From Caldicellulosiruptor kronotskyensis 2002 (GTDB lineage Bacteria; Bacillota; Thermoanaerobacteria; Caldicellulosiruptorales; Caldicellulosiruptoraceae): a stretch of 64,000 bases of DNA. Position numbers and translations under genes: made by a program. Below the pieces are notes generated by a model, which did not search any database, was not told where the DNA came from, and worked only from the letters and a program-made list of their open reading frames with translations. The stretch covers positions 2,698,001 to 2,762,000 of the forward strand of contig NC_014720.1 of NCBI RefSeq assembly GCF_000166775.1, in the 5' to 3' direction. Shown here piece after piece: positions 8,760 through 17,384 of the stretch (its first letter is position 1; every line of letters starts with the position of its first letter).

Positions 8760-9236
8760 TCACTCCTCTTCCTCTAACATCATAAGTGGTGACACCAGTT
8801 GAATTTCTCTATAACCCATAAGTTTGTTTATTGCGTTTACGCCTTGAATAGTCTTATATCTAACTATATGCTTAAAATTCCATGATACCAAAATATCACA
8901 TTCGTTAATGCTTGCTACTGCAATATGAACTGCGTCGTCGAAAAACCTTGACGGAATTATACATTCATTCACATACCTCTGTGCAAGTTCCAAAACTTGT
9001 TGGTCAATCTCAATTCTCGTGAATTCTATCTGGGACATATACTCTAATAGCCTGCTTCTTTTTGGTTCCTTGCACTTATTTAATTCAGTTATCACTGTAC
9101 TTGAAATGTATACATTGTATTTTCCTTGTTTGAGCTCTTCCCAAAATTTTTTTGTTATCTGCATATACTCAGGATTATCATGCTGGTCTAAGTGACTTAT
9201 AACTGAGGTGTCAAGGTATACTCGTAGCCTCCTCAA
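8760..9236 (-). CDS. PIN-domain protein, VapC-like toxin candidate
   Basis: A 158-residue PIN domain: first Asp in VYLDTSVISHL, conserved Glu in TELNKC, and a third acidic centre FFDDAVHIAVA followed by DILVSWNFKHIV, the pattern of metal-dependent PIN ribonucleases. The start is TTG 9236 with AAAGGAG about 13 nt upstream; no better start is visible. In VapBC loci the antitoxin gene usually comes first, whereas here the small gene follows the toxin. Targets in this family are tRNA or rRNA; the target here is unknown. Confidence 0.82.
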   Translation of the reverse strand: MRRLRVYLDTSVISHLDQHDNPEYMQITKKFWEELKQGKYNVYISSTVITELNKCKEPKRSRLLEYMSQIEFTRIEIDQQVLELAQRYVNECIIPSRFFDDAVHIAVASINECDILVSWNFKHIVRYKTIQGVNAINKLMGYREIQLVSPLMMLEEEE

Positions 9237-9239
9237 TGT

Positions 9240-10020
9240 TACAAATTTTCTCCTTTCTTACACTAACACCTCTTCCCTGCCTCTGATTTAATTATACCAC
9301 AAGCCAGCGTATTCTGTGTTAAAAAATATGAACATACAATTGAACCACTAAAATCATTAGAATTAATCTTTTTCTCACTTTTCTGCTTTGACTTAACTTT
9401 GTCCCTGCCTTAAAAGTTTTTTGATTTATATTGGATATTAGAAATTAATATTTGCAATCATTATTATTGGTATTTTTCTAAATTGACTCAACGCTAAAAG
9501 CCTATGCGCTGTCCTGCGCCGAATTAATATACTGCACAAATTTAGCTACAGACTCTAATCTCCAACCAACAAATTTTTTGTCTATTTTCTTTTTCTATTT
9601 TTCATTAATCACCATATCCCACATCAGTTTAATTTTAAAGGTTCCCCATTAATAGACATGGTTGAACTCACAATATTATTTAAAAACTAAATTAAAACCA
9701 AATAAACTTAAACATTCGTTTGGTATCATATCTAACCTGAATAGCAGCTTTTGTTTATAGTAATATATCTTTGTTATGTAATGAATATTTTTGTAATAAT
9801 TTATTTGTGTATATGAAATAATTATTTTTATCGATTTTTTCATATCAACCCAGCAATTTTTTCACATTACTTTATGCCGACAAACATAAATATAAACCCT
9901 TTTTCTCAGTAATTTAAACTTTTATTCAGCTGGTTATACTCTTTAAAAGCTTTGACTTCAAAACAGAACTTGCTCTGCAATATTCTATTCATTAAATAAT
10001 TTTACTTGCTTTTTTGTGAT
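9240..10020. other. Long gene-free stretch
   Basis: No open frame with a ribosome site and no recognisable gene remnant was found on either strand. The composition is strongly AT-rich. The - strand promoter of the PIN gene should lie near 9240-9300. Confidence 0.5.
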
Positions 10021-10060
10021 TATTAGTTTATTATATAATTAAATGCTTATAAACTAATTA

Positions 10061-10119
10061 AAAGAGAGGTGCAAAAAGCACAACTCTTTCTTTTAAAGCT
10101 GAAAAAAGAAAGATTGTGC
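10061..10119 (+). promoter_or_regulatory. Two mutually exclusive hairpins in the arsR leader
   Basis: Segment 2 (10078-10094, starting GCACAACTCTTTC) can pair with segment 1 (10061-10072, AAAGAGAGGTGC) or, more extensively, with segment 3 (10104-10119, ending GATTGTGC): a 16-bp stem with one bulged C and a 9-nt loop. The two pairings share the same bases and cannot coexist. Segment 3 ends 8 nt before the arsR start codon and contains the only purine-rich stretch that could serve as ribosome site. A TATAAT at 10034-10039 lies upstream. This looks like a translational switch, by structure only. Confidence 0.5.
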
Positions 10120-10126
10120 GAAAAAT

Positions 10127-10423
10127 ATGTCTATGGAAGAAAGGCTTGCAAAGGTGTTCAAAGCGCTTTCTCACCCAATTAGAATAAAGATAGTTCAAAA
10201 CCTTTTGAGCGGTGAAAAGTGCGTATGTGACCTTTTACAGTTTGTTGAATTTTCTCAACCAAATTTATCTCAACATTTAAAAATCTTAAAAGAGGCTGGT
10301 TTGCTTGAACACCGCAAAGTGGGTGCAAATATGCATTACAGGATTAAAAATGAATATGTCAAGGCTTTGCTGAATATAGCAGAAAAATTCATAATTGAGA
10401 GCCAAAATTTTGAAAGGATGTGA
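10127..10423 (+). CDS. ArsR/SmtB-family metalloregulator
   Basis: A 98-residue winged-helix repressor: KVFKALSHPIRIKIVQNL, then CVCDL at the first helix of the DNA-binding motif (the cysteine pair that binds As(III) or a soft metal in ArsR), the recognition helix SQPNLSQHLKILKEAGLL and wing HRKVGANMHYRI. It leads an operon with a permease and a thioredoxin-like protein, the usual context for arsenic or metal-responsive control. It is probably autoregulated. Its mRNA leader has unusual alternative hairpins. Confidence 0.92.
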   Translation: MSMEERLAKVFKALSHPIRIKIVQNLLSGEKCVCDLLQFVEFSQPNLSQHLKILKEAGLLEHRKVGANMHYRIKNEYVKALLNIAEKFIIESQNFERM

Positions 10424-10429
10424 TAGAAT

Positions 10430-11401
10430 TTGTTTTTCCCCGTTCAAAAATTTGCTGATTTTGTGACATACACTGTTTTCAAAATCCCGCAGGGTTCAAA
10501 ACTTGCAAGTGCTGTAAACTTTTTTATATTTGACACAATCAAAATTTTCATTCTGCTATTTTTGATTGTATTTGTGATAACCTTTATAAGAAGCTTTTTC
10601 TCACCAGAAAAGACAAGAGAAATTCTTTCACACAAAAAACAAAATATCTTCCTTGCCCACATTTTAGCAGCACTTTTAGGAATTGTGACGCCATTTTGTT
10701 CGTGCTCAGCAGTTCCGCTTTTTATCGGATTTGTTGAAGCAGGCATTCCACTTGGTGTGACATTTTCGTACCTGATTGCTGCCCCAATGGTAAATGAGGT
10801 GGCGCTTGGACTTTTATATGCAAATTTTGGTCTTAAAATCGCTCTCATCTATGTCCTGTCAGGTGAGATAATTGCAATTGTAAGTGGCATCCTAATTGGA
10901 AAGCTTAATCTTGAAAAATATGTTGAGGACTATGTTTTTAAAATCAAAGTTGGAAACGTCCAGATTGCTGAGGACAAAAAAACTTTAAATCAGCGTCTCA
11001 AAGAAACACTGGAATTTACCATTGAGCTTATAAAAAAGGTATGGGTATTTGTTGTAGTAGGAATTGGTATTGGTGCATTCTTGCATGGCTACATCCCAAC
11101 AGGAGCACTGGCAAAGATTGCTGGTAAGAACAATCCTTTTGCTGTAATTTTTGCAACAGCACTTGGAATACCTCTTTATTCTAACGCAGCAGGAATAATT
11201 CCACTTGTGAGTGAATTCAGACGCCTCGGGGTTTCGATGGGAACATCACTCTCTTTCATGATGAGTGTAACAGCCCTATCTTTGCCTGAGATGATACTTC
11301 TTCGCAGGGTGTTAAAGCCAAAGCTTCTTGGAATATTTGTGGCAATTGTGGGCTGTGGAATAATTATAACAGGGTATCTATTTAACCTTATTCTTGGATA
11401 A
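10430..11401 (+). CDS. arsP: ArsP/DUF318-type permease
   Basis: A 323-residue membrane protein of about eight helices with the family hallmark TPFCSCSAVPLFIGF near residues 85-100 (the Cys motif thought to take part in organoarsenical handling) and a repeat-related segment GYIPTGALAKIAGKNNPF in the second half. ArsP exports trivalent organoarsenicals such as methyl- or aromatic arsenite; related SO_0444 members are described as metal effluxers, so the substrate is open. It starts at TTG 10430, 7 nt after the arsR stop, with GAAAGGATG upstream. Confidence 0.88.
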   Translation: MFFPVQKFADFVTYTVFKIPQGSKLASAVNFFIFDTIKIFILLFLIVFVITFIRSFFSPEKTREILSHKKQNIFLAHILAALLGIVTPFCSCSAVPLFIGFVEAGIPLGVTFSYLIAAPMVNEVALGLLYANFGLKIALIYVLSGEIIAIVSGILIGKLNLEKYVEDYVFKIKVGNVQIAEDKKTLNQRLKETLEFTIELIKKVWVFVVVGIGIGAFLHGYIPTGALAKIAGKNNPFAVIFATALGIPLYSNAAGIIPLVSEFRRLGVSMGTSLSFMMSVTALSLPEMILLRRVLKPKLLGIFVAIVGCGIIITGYLFNLILG

Positions 11402-11433
11402 AAACTTTTAAGAAGGGAAGGTGTGATTGACAG

Positions 11434-11679
11434 ATGGTTATAAAAGTTCTTGGTGGTGGATGTGCAAACTGTAAAAAACTAATGGAAAATGCTAAAAAGG
11501 CAGCTGAGGAGCTTGGAATTGAGGCTCATTTTGAAGAGGTAAAAGACATCGAAAAGATAATGTCTTACGGTGTTATGAGAACGCCTGCTCTTGTTGTTGA
11601 TGAAAAGCTCATATTCTCAGGCAGGGTTACAGGTGTTGAGGAAATAAAAGAAATTTTGAAAAAAGAGGCAGGAAAGTGA
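11434..11679 (+). CDS. Thioredoxin-like redox protein (redox-active disulfide protein 2 family)
   Basis: An 81-residue thioredoxin-fold mini protein with active site GGGCANCKKL and the cis-proline segment RTPALVVDEK. This family very often sits beside ArsP-like permeases in anaerobes. It may reduce the permease or its cargo; that role is inferred. A good ribosome site (AAGGGAAGGTG) precedes ATG 11434. The gene is followed by a strong terminator. Confidence 0.9.
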   Translation: MVIKVLGGGCANCKKLMENAKKAAEELGIEAHFEEVKDIEKIMSYGVMRTPALVVDEKLIFSGRVTGVEEIKEILKKEAGK

Positions 11680-11692
11680 ATAGTTATCTAAT

Positions 11693-11722
11693 AAAAGGCG
11701 GGCAGCACACCCGCCTTTTAAC
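11693..11722 (+). terminator. Rho-independent terminator of the arsR-arsP operon
   Basis: AAAAGGCGGG and CCCGCCTTTT make a perfect 10-bp stem with a 7-nt loop, 14 bp after the thioredoxin-like gene. Confidence 0.9.
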
Positions 11723-11836
11723 TTTTCGGTATTAAATTTTCTATCACTCTTTTATCTACTAAAAATTTATTTGTAAAACCTGCTTTTTTGTTCCAAATTT
11801 TCAAAAATGAATTTTTATTCAGCAATTTACATAACA

Positions 11837-13195
11837 TCACTGTGTACACTGTTGCCTGCCCTGTTTAGACTCAGAACTACTCAAACTCCTGGTCAACCAA
11901 ACTGTGCACATTAGCACATGTTTGGCGGCTGGGGTACTTGTAGTCCGCCCATCAAAGCTTTCCCAGCCCCAGCAGGCGGTATTTGGGAAAGCCATAGCCC
12001 CTGCCCCAAGAAGCAGCATATAATTGTGCGGTATCCTTTCTCTCAAGCCAAGGCCTCTTCGCGCTATTACATACGCTGCCGCAATATCCTTGCTCACCAT
12101 AAACTGCGGTGCATACTTCAACATACCTATTACCGAAGTATACGCAGGGTCTACTTCTATAACCTCTACTCCTTCCCGTTTTGCCAGAAGTTTTACCTTT
12201 TCCAAAAGTGACCTGTACCCAAAATAGTGCCTTATCCGTCTTGATTTTCTACCTGAAAAATCTCCTCTTCTGCCCCTGTCCTGTATGCTAAGGTTCTCAA
12301 TCACTATCGCTTTTTTCTTCTCTTTCGCCATTTGTACTATCATGTGTGCATACTGCCACCTGTAATACTCTCTCTTGCTTGAGCTTCCACTCTCAAGCTT
12401 CTCAAGTGGTATTCTGCCATATCCCAGAAACTGTCCGTACTCATCTGTTTCTGCCCATGCAACATTCTTTGGATATGCGTTAGTGTCTATCCCTATAACT
12501 CCATTTGCTCTCGTTATCGCAGGCTTGGGGAAAACTTCTTCAACGGTGAAGTAGGCATATACTACACCGTTTTTGAGTTTCAGTTCTACAGAATAAGGTT
12601 CACTTGAGCTGCTTATCGCTTGTAGCAGTAGGTTCCTATCCATGTATGTCTTACCTTTCATCTTCCATCCACCTTGTATCGTCGCATATACGTACTCTCT
12701 TTCCCCTACATTAATCCTGAGTTTTGTGAAGTTTCCGTCTATCTCAATCCTTGTATTGAGATTCCCATTTTTGCTCCTGTCTCCTCTTGAGTACAGACTC
12801 CCCTTCCTTTTCTCCTGCCACTTAAGTTGAAGTTTCCTATTTGCTTTGCCGTTTATGTGCCGCCTCTTTAGTTTTTCAAAAAGTTGCCTACCACCAAAAA
12901 TGACCTTTTCAGGATTTTCTCCTCTTTCTTTGCATGAGGTCAAAATGCTTTTTGCTTTCATTATTGCATCATCAACGTATCGGGAATTAAGATTAAAAAT
13001 TCCTTGCAGCTGCCTTTTGAGTTCATTCCTTTTGTGACCTTCAAGTAACCTCTTGTATGCATACCTCATACAAGAGGACCATCTTCTCATAAGGTCTAAT
13101 ACTTTTTGCTTATCTTTGCTGCTGTCAAAAATTAGCTTAGCCTGAACTGTTACCATGTCTTTTAGCACCTCTTTGTCAGTAAATTCTTGCTGCAA
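11837..13195 (-). CDS. tnpB: TnpB, RNA-guided nuclease of an IS607 element
   Basis: A 452-residue TnpB with RuvC-like catalytic centre: Asp in GVIGIDTNAYP, Glu in AIVIENLSI, and the last Asp in VSKDIAAAYVIARRG. The CxxC...CxxC zinc ribbon usual between the second and third motifs is absent; the segment reads DPAYTSVIGMLKYAPQF instead, as in the zinc-less TnpB subgroup. TnpB proteins cut the donor site after excision, guided by an RNA from the element end. The first codons overlap tnpA by 20 bp. A Met 13 residues in (MVTVQAKL) could be the true start. Confidence 0.88.
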   Translation of the reverse strand: MQQEFTDKEVLKDMVTVQAKLIFDSSKDKQKVLDLMRRWSSCMRYAYKRLLEGHKRNELKRQLQGIFNLNSRYVDDAIMKAKSILTSCKERGENPEKVIFGGRQLFEKLKRRHINGKANRKLQLKWQEKRKGSLYSRGDRSKNGNLNTRIEIDGNFTKLRINVGEREYVYATIQGGWKMKGKTYMDRNLLLQAISSSSEPYSVELKLKNGVVYAYFTVEEVFPKPAITRANGVIGIDTNAYPKNVAWAETDEYGQFLGYGRIPLEKLESGSSSKREYYRWQYAHMIVQMAKEKKKAIVIENLSIQDRGRRGDFSGRKSRRIRHYFGYRSLLEKVKLLAKREGVEVIEVDPAYTSVIGMLKYAPQFMVSKDIAAAYVIARRGLGLRERIPHNYMLLLGAGAMAFPNTACWGWESFDGRTTSTPAAKHVLMCTVWLTRSLSSSESKQGRQQCTQ

Positions 13196-13730
13196 AAGAT
13201 GTTACTATCGCTATTAAGTCCTCTGCCAGTTCTCTGTTAATATCTTCTTCGTTTTCTCTGCCATTTAACACTATAAGTTCTACCCCAAAACTCTCCATGA
13301 AAAACTTAAGATATTCAAATCCAAACCTTGCAAGTCTGTCGGGATACTCTATTACAACTTTTGCAACTTCTCCTCTTTTGATTTTGTTCAAAAGTCTTAA
13401 TAGTCCTCTCCTGTTTTCATTCACTCCGCTGGCTATTTCAGATATAACTTCATACTGCCAACCTTGCGACTTGGCATATTCTTCAAGTCTTCTAATTTGG
13501 TTTTTAAGGTACTCTTCTTGCTTTTTAGTGGAGACTCTTGCATACAAAACAACGGTTGGTTTTGGTTTTTCCTCTATCATACCAAGTAGCTTTTCTATGT
13601 CTTCTTTTTTATACCTTCTCCTTCCCTTCGGTGTCCTGAGAGGTGCTATTAACCCTTCCTTCTCCCAGTTTATTAGTGTTCTTCGGCAGATAGCATGTAT
13701 CTCTTTAATTTTTTGAATACTTAGCAACAT
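13176..13730 (-). CDS. tnpA: IS607-family serine recombinase TnpA
   Basis: A 184-residue protein with an N-terminal MerR-like helix-turn-helix (CRRTLINWEKEGLIAP then GRRRYKKEDI) and a serine-recombinase catalytic domain: nucleophile Ser in LYARVSTKKQ, and Arg residues in YPDRLARFGFEY. This order, DNA-binding domain first, is specific to IS607 transposases. It catalyses strand exchange through a covalent 5'-phosphoserine link with little target specificity. Confidence 0.92.
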   Translation of the reverse strand: MLLSIQKIKEIHAICRRTLINWEKEGLIAPLRTPKGRRRYKKEDIEKLLGMIEEKPKPTVVLYARVSTKKQEEYLKNQIRRLEEYAKSQGWQYEVISEIASGVNENRRGLLRLLNKIKRGEVAKVVIEYPDRLARFGFEYLKFFMESFGVELIVLNGRENEEDINRELAEDLIAIVTSFAARIY

Positions 13731-13774
13731 TCAACATCACCTATTCAAAATTATACCTTTTTGCATTGTTATTT

Positions 13775-14698
13775 TTAACTGTTGTGACCTCCTCTTTTCC
13801 TGAACTCTTGAGCACTCATACCTTTGTGTTTATGAAAAACTCTGGCAAAAGTGGAATATGAATCAAAACCAACCTCAAGAGCTATGTCTGTTACAGGCTT
13901 GTCGGTTGAAAGAAGCAAACTGCATGCGTGCTGAAGCCTCACTTCATTCAAAAAGTTGTGAAAGTTGCTCCCAACAAGCTTTTTAAAAAGCTGGCTTATG
14001 TAAGAAGGACTTAAGTGAAACTCTTTTGACAAGGTTTTCAGGTCTATGTTCTGGTTATAATTTTTATGTACATAGTACACAAGCTGCCAGTAGTCGAACG
14101 GAACAGGAATGCTCTCTTCTTGAGTTCTGTTTATCACAGAGTTAGAAGCAGGTCTTTGAAAGCTTTTTTCACATACCAAATTTCTGCACCTGTCAAAATA
14201 CGCAACTATTTCTAAAATCTTGGCTTTGAGTATTATCTCTGCCCACACATCCTGCTGGTTATAATATATCCAAGCTTCTTTAAAGAGCCTGTCCATCACT
14301 TCTTTTTCCTTGCCTTCAAAGTAATAATAGGGAAGGACATTTTCGTCATAACTTAAAAGAAGCTTTCCTATTTTGTAAAAAATGCTTGACGGTGCTAAAA
14401 GCTCCTCAAACGAAATGGCAACAACATAGATTGAAAGAGGGGTTTGCTCTGAATAATCTATTCTGTGAATCTGGTACGGCATGACAATTGAAAATGTGCC
14501 AGGTTTTAAACTGTAGCTGATTGAATTTATGTGTTCTGTCCCCTCGCCTTTTACAACATACATAAACTCAACAAAATTGTGCCTGTGAAGCTTAAAATAC
14601 CTTGGGTCTTCCCAAAAATTCAGGGCAAACTTCTGTGGACGCTGGCTGACATAGTCAAAAATCTCTTCTATGTAAAAAAGAGGCTCTTTTTCTGGCAT
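13775..14698 (-). CDS. AraC-family transcriptional regulator
   Basis: A 307-residue regulator with an N-terminal cupin-like sensing domain ([32 protein letters not shown]) and a C-terminal pair of helix-turn-helix motifs ([18 protein letters not shown] and [20 protein letters not shown]). Proteins of this type usually control sugar uptake or degradation genes. AAGGGG lies 9 nt before ATG 14698. No obvious target gene adjoins it; a decayed copy of its 3' end is present at 8350-8512. Confidence 0.9.
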   Translation of the reverse strand: MPEKEPLFYIEEIFDYVSQRPQKFALNFWEDPRYFKLHRHNFVEFMYVVKGEGTEHINSISYSLKPGTFSIVMPYQIHRIDYSEQTPLSIYVVAISFEELLAPSSIFYKIGKLLLSYDENVLPYYYFEGKEKEVMDRLFKEAWIYYNQQDVWAEIILKAKILEIVAYFDRCRNLVCEKSFQRPASNSVINRTQEESIPVPFDYWQLVYYVHKNYNQNIDLKTLSKEFHLSPSYISQLFKKLVGSNFHNFLNEVRLQHACSLLLSTDKPVTDIALEVGFDSYSTFARVFHKHKGMSAQEFRKRGGHNS

Positions 14699-14811
14699 TT
14701 ATCATTTCCCCTTAACAATTTTAAATTCTCGTGTTAATTTTCATTATACACCAATTTACAATGCAAATAAAAGTGTGCTAAAATCTTTTTGCAGTTTTTA
14801 CATAGCGCTGC

Positions 14812-14845
14812 CCGGGTCGCAGCAACCCCGGTCAAAAAAACAAGG
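14812..14845 (+). promoter_or_regulatory. PreQ1-I riboswitch controlling queF
   Basis: CCGGG-TCGCAGCAA-CCCCGG forms the P1 hairpin with the preQ1-binding loop, followed by the A-rich tail TCAAAAAAACAAGG that folds back as the H-type pseudoknot. Stem, loop and tail match the preQ1-I aptamer known upstream of queuosine genes in Thermoanaerobacter. The AAGG end of the tail is 1 nt from the ribosome site AAAGGAG at 14847-14853, so ligand binding would hide the ribosome site and shut off translation. The following gene, queF, consumes preQ0 to make preQ1, so this is feedback control. Confidence 0.93.
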
Positions 14846-14861
14846 TAAAGGAGTGTTTTTA

Positions 14862-15257
14862 ATGTCTGACAAATACCAGCAAAGAAGATTTGACATCTAT
14901 GGGTATGAAAAGATTGACACAGAGGTCTTAGAAGCAATCCCTTATGAATACCCTGAAAAGAACACGGTAGTGGAATATATCACAGAAGAGTTTTCATCAG
15001 TCTGTCCATGGACAGGTCTTCCTGATACTGCAAAGCTCACAATTCGATATATCCCTCACCAAAAACTTGTTGAGCTAAAATCTCTCAAGTATTATCTTAC
15101 CTCATACAGAAACGTTGGGATACTGCAGGAACATGCAGTAAATAGAATCCTTGATGACCTTGTAAAACTGCTTGAGCCAAAGTTTATGGAAGTGATTGGA
15201 GAGTTCCATGAACGTGGAGGAATATCAACAAAAGTAGTGGCAAGGTACGAAAAATAA
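14862..15257 (+). CDS. queF: NADPH-dependent 7-cyano-7-deazaguanine reductase QueF (riboswitch-controlled copy)
   Basis: A 131-residue unimodular QueF that reduces preQ0 to preQ1 in queuosine biosynthesis. The catalytic Cys lies in [14 protein letters not shown] with the conserved Asp after it, and the QueF motif is [17 protein letters not shown] 14862 follows AAAGGAG by 8 nt. The frame is open further upstream, but that would run through the riboswitch. No other queuosine genes adjoin it. A second gene encoding the identical protein lies at 18728-19123. Confidence 0.95.
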   Translation: MSDKYQQRRFDIYGYEKIDTEVLEAIPYEYPEKNTVVEYITEEFSSVCPWTGLPDTAKLTIRYIPHQKLVELKSLKYYLTSYRNVGILQEHAVNRILDDLVKLLEPKFMEVIGEFHERGGISTKVVARYEK

Positions 15258-15273
15258 CACCTTGCCACTTTTT
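15237..15273 (+). terminator. Terminator overlapping the 3' end of queF (copy 1)
   Basis: GTGGCAAGGT inside the last codons pairs with ACCTTGCCAC just after the stop, followed by five T. The stop codon is in the loop. Confidence 0.88.
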
Positions 15274-15449
15274 ACTTTTATAATGCGATTGGAGGTTTTG
15301 ATATATGCCTAAATTCATTGTATTTAAAGATTTACTTTGAATCCTCAACCTTGGTTTTACGTATGCAATATGCAAGTGAACAACGTAAATTTAATAGCTA
15401 TTAGAGTAAATACTCTTTGGAAAACTGAACTGTCCAGTATATATAAAAA

Positions 15450-16493
15450 TTATAACTTCGTATTTATCGCCTTTGCATAGATTACTGCAGAACAAGCACA
15501 AGGAGGATTACCACAAACTGGACAAAAATATCCTTTTTCTAAACTTTCCTTTTCCCAATATCTATTTATTTCCAAATATTTCTTAAACCCTAACAATGTT
15601 AATATTCCCCCTATGTTAATTACCTCACCATTTTTCCAAGCAATAGAAAATACTGATTGCACTCCTCTTTTTACAAGCTCATTATAACAGTCTTCTACTA
15701 ATTTTTTCCCAATACCATATCCTTGATAATTTTTCTCTACTGCTACAGTTTTTATTACTCCAATTTTATCAGAAAGGCGTAAAAAGCGTGGTATTTTAGC
15801 AGATTCAACTTTCAGTAGCGATTGTAATTTCTCTGGGTTTATTATAAAACCCAAGCAAAATCCTACTATTTTGCTTTCATCGCTACAATATGCCACCTTA
15901 CATATGTAATCTTCTTTGCTATCTATCATTTGTTCTATATCATTATGATTTAAATAATCTTTCCCTAATTCTTGGTCAGAGATTTCTATTATTTGGGGAA
16001 TATCTGATTTTTTCATATTCATAATTTTTACTCCTGTGAGAATAGGATAAAATTCATACCTTCCTGAAGTTATTTTACCATTTACAGAATCGTATCCAGA
16101 CCACAACCCCACCATCCTTCTTTTATTGTCGACTTTCAAGAAGAAATTACCTATCCCCTTGTCAATAGGGTCCTCTGCATAATAAATACCATAAATGTGA
16201 CCGTTTGATGAAATCTCCCCCTCAATTATCCAACTTCTTTTGTCTTTGGGCATGTAAGTTTTACCAAATATTTTATTTCCTTTTTGCTTTAATTCTGCCG
16301 GCGCAGTACAAATAACTTTTTTCCCATCTATTTCATCTTCAAATTTTGTAATATAAAAGCCTTTTATGGGAAATTTTCTCTCAATTATTTTTTCTTTAAT
16401 CTTTTTGTACAGGTAGTTTATGAAACTTACAATAAAGCCACCCAATAAACCAATAAAAATATTTTCCCAAGCTATTCCAAGAAATTTGTCCAT
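15450..16493 (-). CDS. Membrane-anchored GNAT acetyltransferase with beta-rich sensor-like domain
   Basis: A 347-residue protein in four parts: an N-terminal membrane helix (IFIGLLGGFIVSFINYLY) and basic stretch; a beta-rich domain of about 110 residues (WIIEGEISSNGHIYGIYYAE, GLWSGYDSVNGKITSGRY); a GNAT acetyltransferase domain with the acetyl-CoA loop NYQGYGIGKKLVEDC; and a cysteine-rich tail CPVCGNPPCACS that could bind zinc. ATG 16493 is chosen because AAGGGGGAA lies 8 nt upstream. Beta-barrel domains behind a membrane helix occur in some immune effectors (Cap15-like), but I cannot establish that relation here. Substrate unknown. Confidence 0.75.
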   Translation of the reverse strand: MDKFLGIAWENIFIGLLGGFIVSFINYLYKKIKEKIIERKFPIKGFYITKFEDEIDGKKVICTAPAELKQKGNKIFGKTYMPKDKRSWIIEGEISSNGHIYGIYYAEDPIDKGIGNFFLKVDNKRRMVGLWSGYDSVNGKITSGRYEFYPILTGVKIMNMKKSDIPQIIEISDQELGKDYLNHNDIEQMIDSKEDYICKVAYCSDESKIVGFCLGFIINPEKLQSLLKVESAKIPRFLRLSDKIGVIKTVAVEKNYQGYGIGKKLVEDCYNELVKRGVQSVFSIAWKNGEVINIGGILTLLGFKKYLEINRYWEKESLEKGYFCPVCGNPPCACSAVIYAKAINTKL

Positions 16494-16523
16494 TATGGTT
16501 ATTTCCCCCTTAATTACAATCAA

Positions 16524-17380
16524 CCTTCTACTTTAAATATATTGGATTATATTAGGGATAATATTAACTAAAACTCGGAAAAATTTAATAACATTATTAA
16601 GGTCTCGACTAATCACTGTTATTAAAAAAAAGCTTTGCCATTTCTATCTTTAATATTAAATTCTACAAATATTGAAATGTAATATATGAATCAAGCCCAA
16701 ATTCTTGTGTAAAATCTCCTCTAGTTAGAATATAAACTTTTTTCTTTTATCTTAATCAATCTAATAAAATTTCATATAGGCTTTTTGTAAGTTAAAATTT
16801 GCAAGTTTATGTTTATAACTTCTAAAAATATCTTTAGCAACCTTTCATAAAATATCAGCCATAATAAAACTTATCTCCCTAAAATAACTTCTTCTTTTAA
16901 CACTTCCTCTCGTCAATAAAAAATTCCTTGCTCTTTCTTATTTGTTTTAGAGGCTCAAAATTGAATGCTTAATTGCTAATCTTTTTTATTTTAAAAACTC
17001 CAGCAGTTCATTAGAGTTACTTTTTGGCATTTTCTAACATTCATACTCTTTAAAACTCTTAATATTGTAACATACCTCTTAATGGTTAAATTTATAACCG
17101 CTCCTTTCATGCTATTGACAAAAGGAGATAGACCCCAACTGTAATTCAATAATCACCTCTTCTTTAAGTAATACCTGATTTTTATAGTTGAACTCATACC
17201 ACTAGGAGTTGTATACAAAACTTGATTTCAGCCTGCATTTTCTCATACAAAATTCTGTACAACTATGGCATCCTGTTTTTCATGCCTAATTGCTTGTGAA
17301 TATCACCTGAAACCAACTCAATATAATCTTCCTCCCGCTTTTTTGCTTCCTGCAACAATTTTTCTATGTATTTCCTTGTA
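16524..17380. other. Gene-free, strongly AT-rich stretch
   Basis: No intact gene was found on either strand. Short open frames lack ribosome sites and stop codons are dense. The first 50 bp hold the promoter region of the acetyltransferase gene. The rest is probably degraded coding DNA like the stretch that follows. Confidence 0.5.
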
Positions 17381-17384
17381 TTAT

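Larger units (their letters stand above)
11837..13730 (-). mobile_element. IS607-family insertion sequence (minimal extent)
   Basis: A serine-recombinase gene (tnpA) followed by an overlapping tnpB gene is the standard IS607 layout. IS607 elements lack clear terminal inverted repeats, so only the coding span is given. The element lies between the arsP operon and an araC gene. Both genes look intact, so it may still move. The 3' end of tnpB and the DNA beyond it (11780-11900) are where a guide (omega) RNA would be encoded. Confidence 0.85.

Noticed and set aside
11918-13037. Several short + strand frames inside the IS607 region
   Set aside because: They lie antisense to tnpB, lack ribosome sites and have low-complexity translations.
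11837-13195. TnpB protein as a Cas12-type CRISPR effector
   Set aside because: It overlaps an IS607 recombinase gene, is only 452 residues long and has no CRISPR array of its own beside it.
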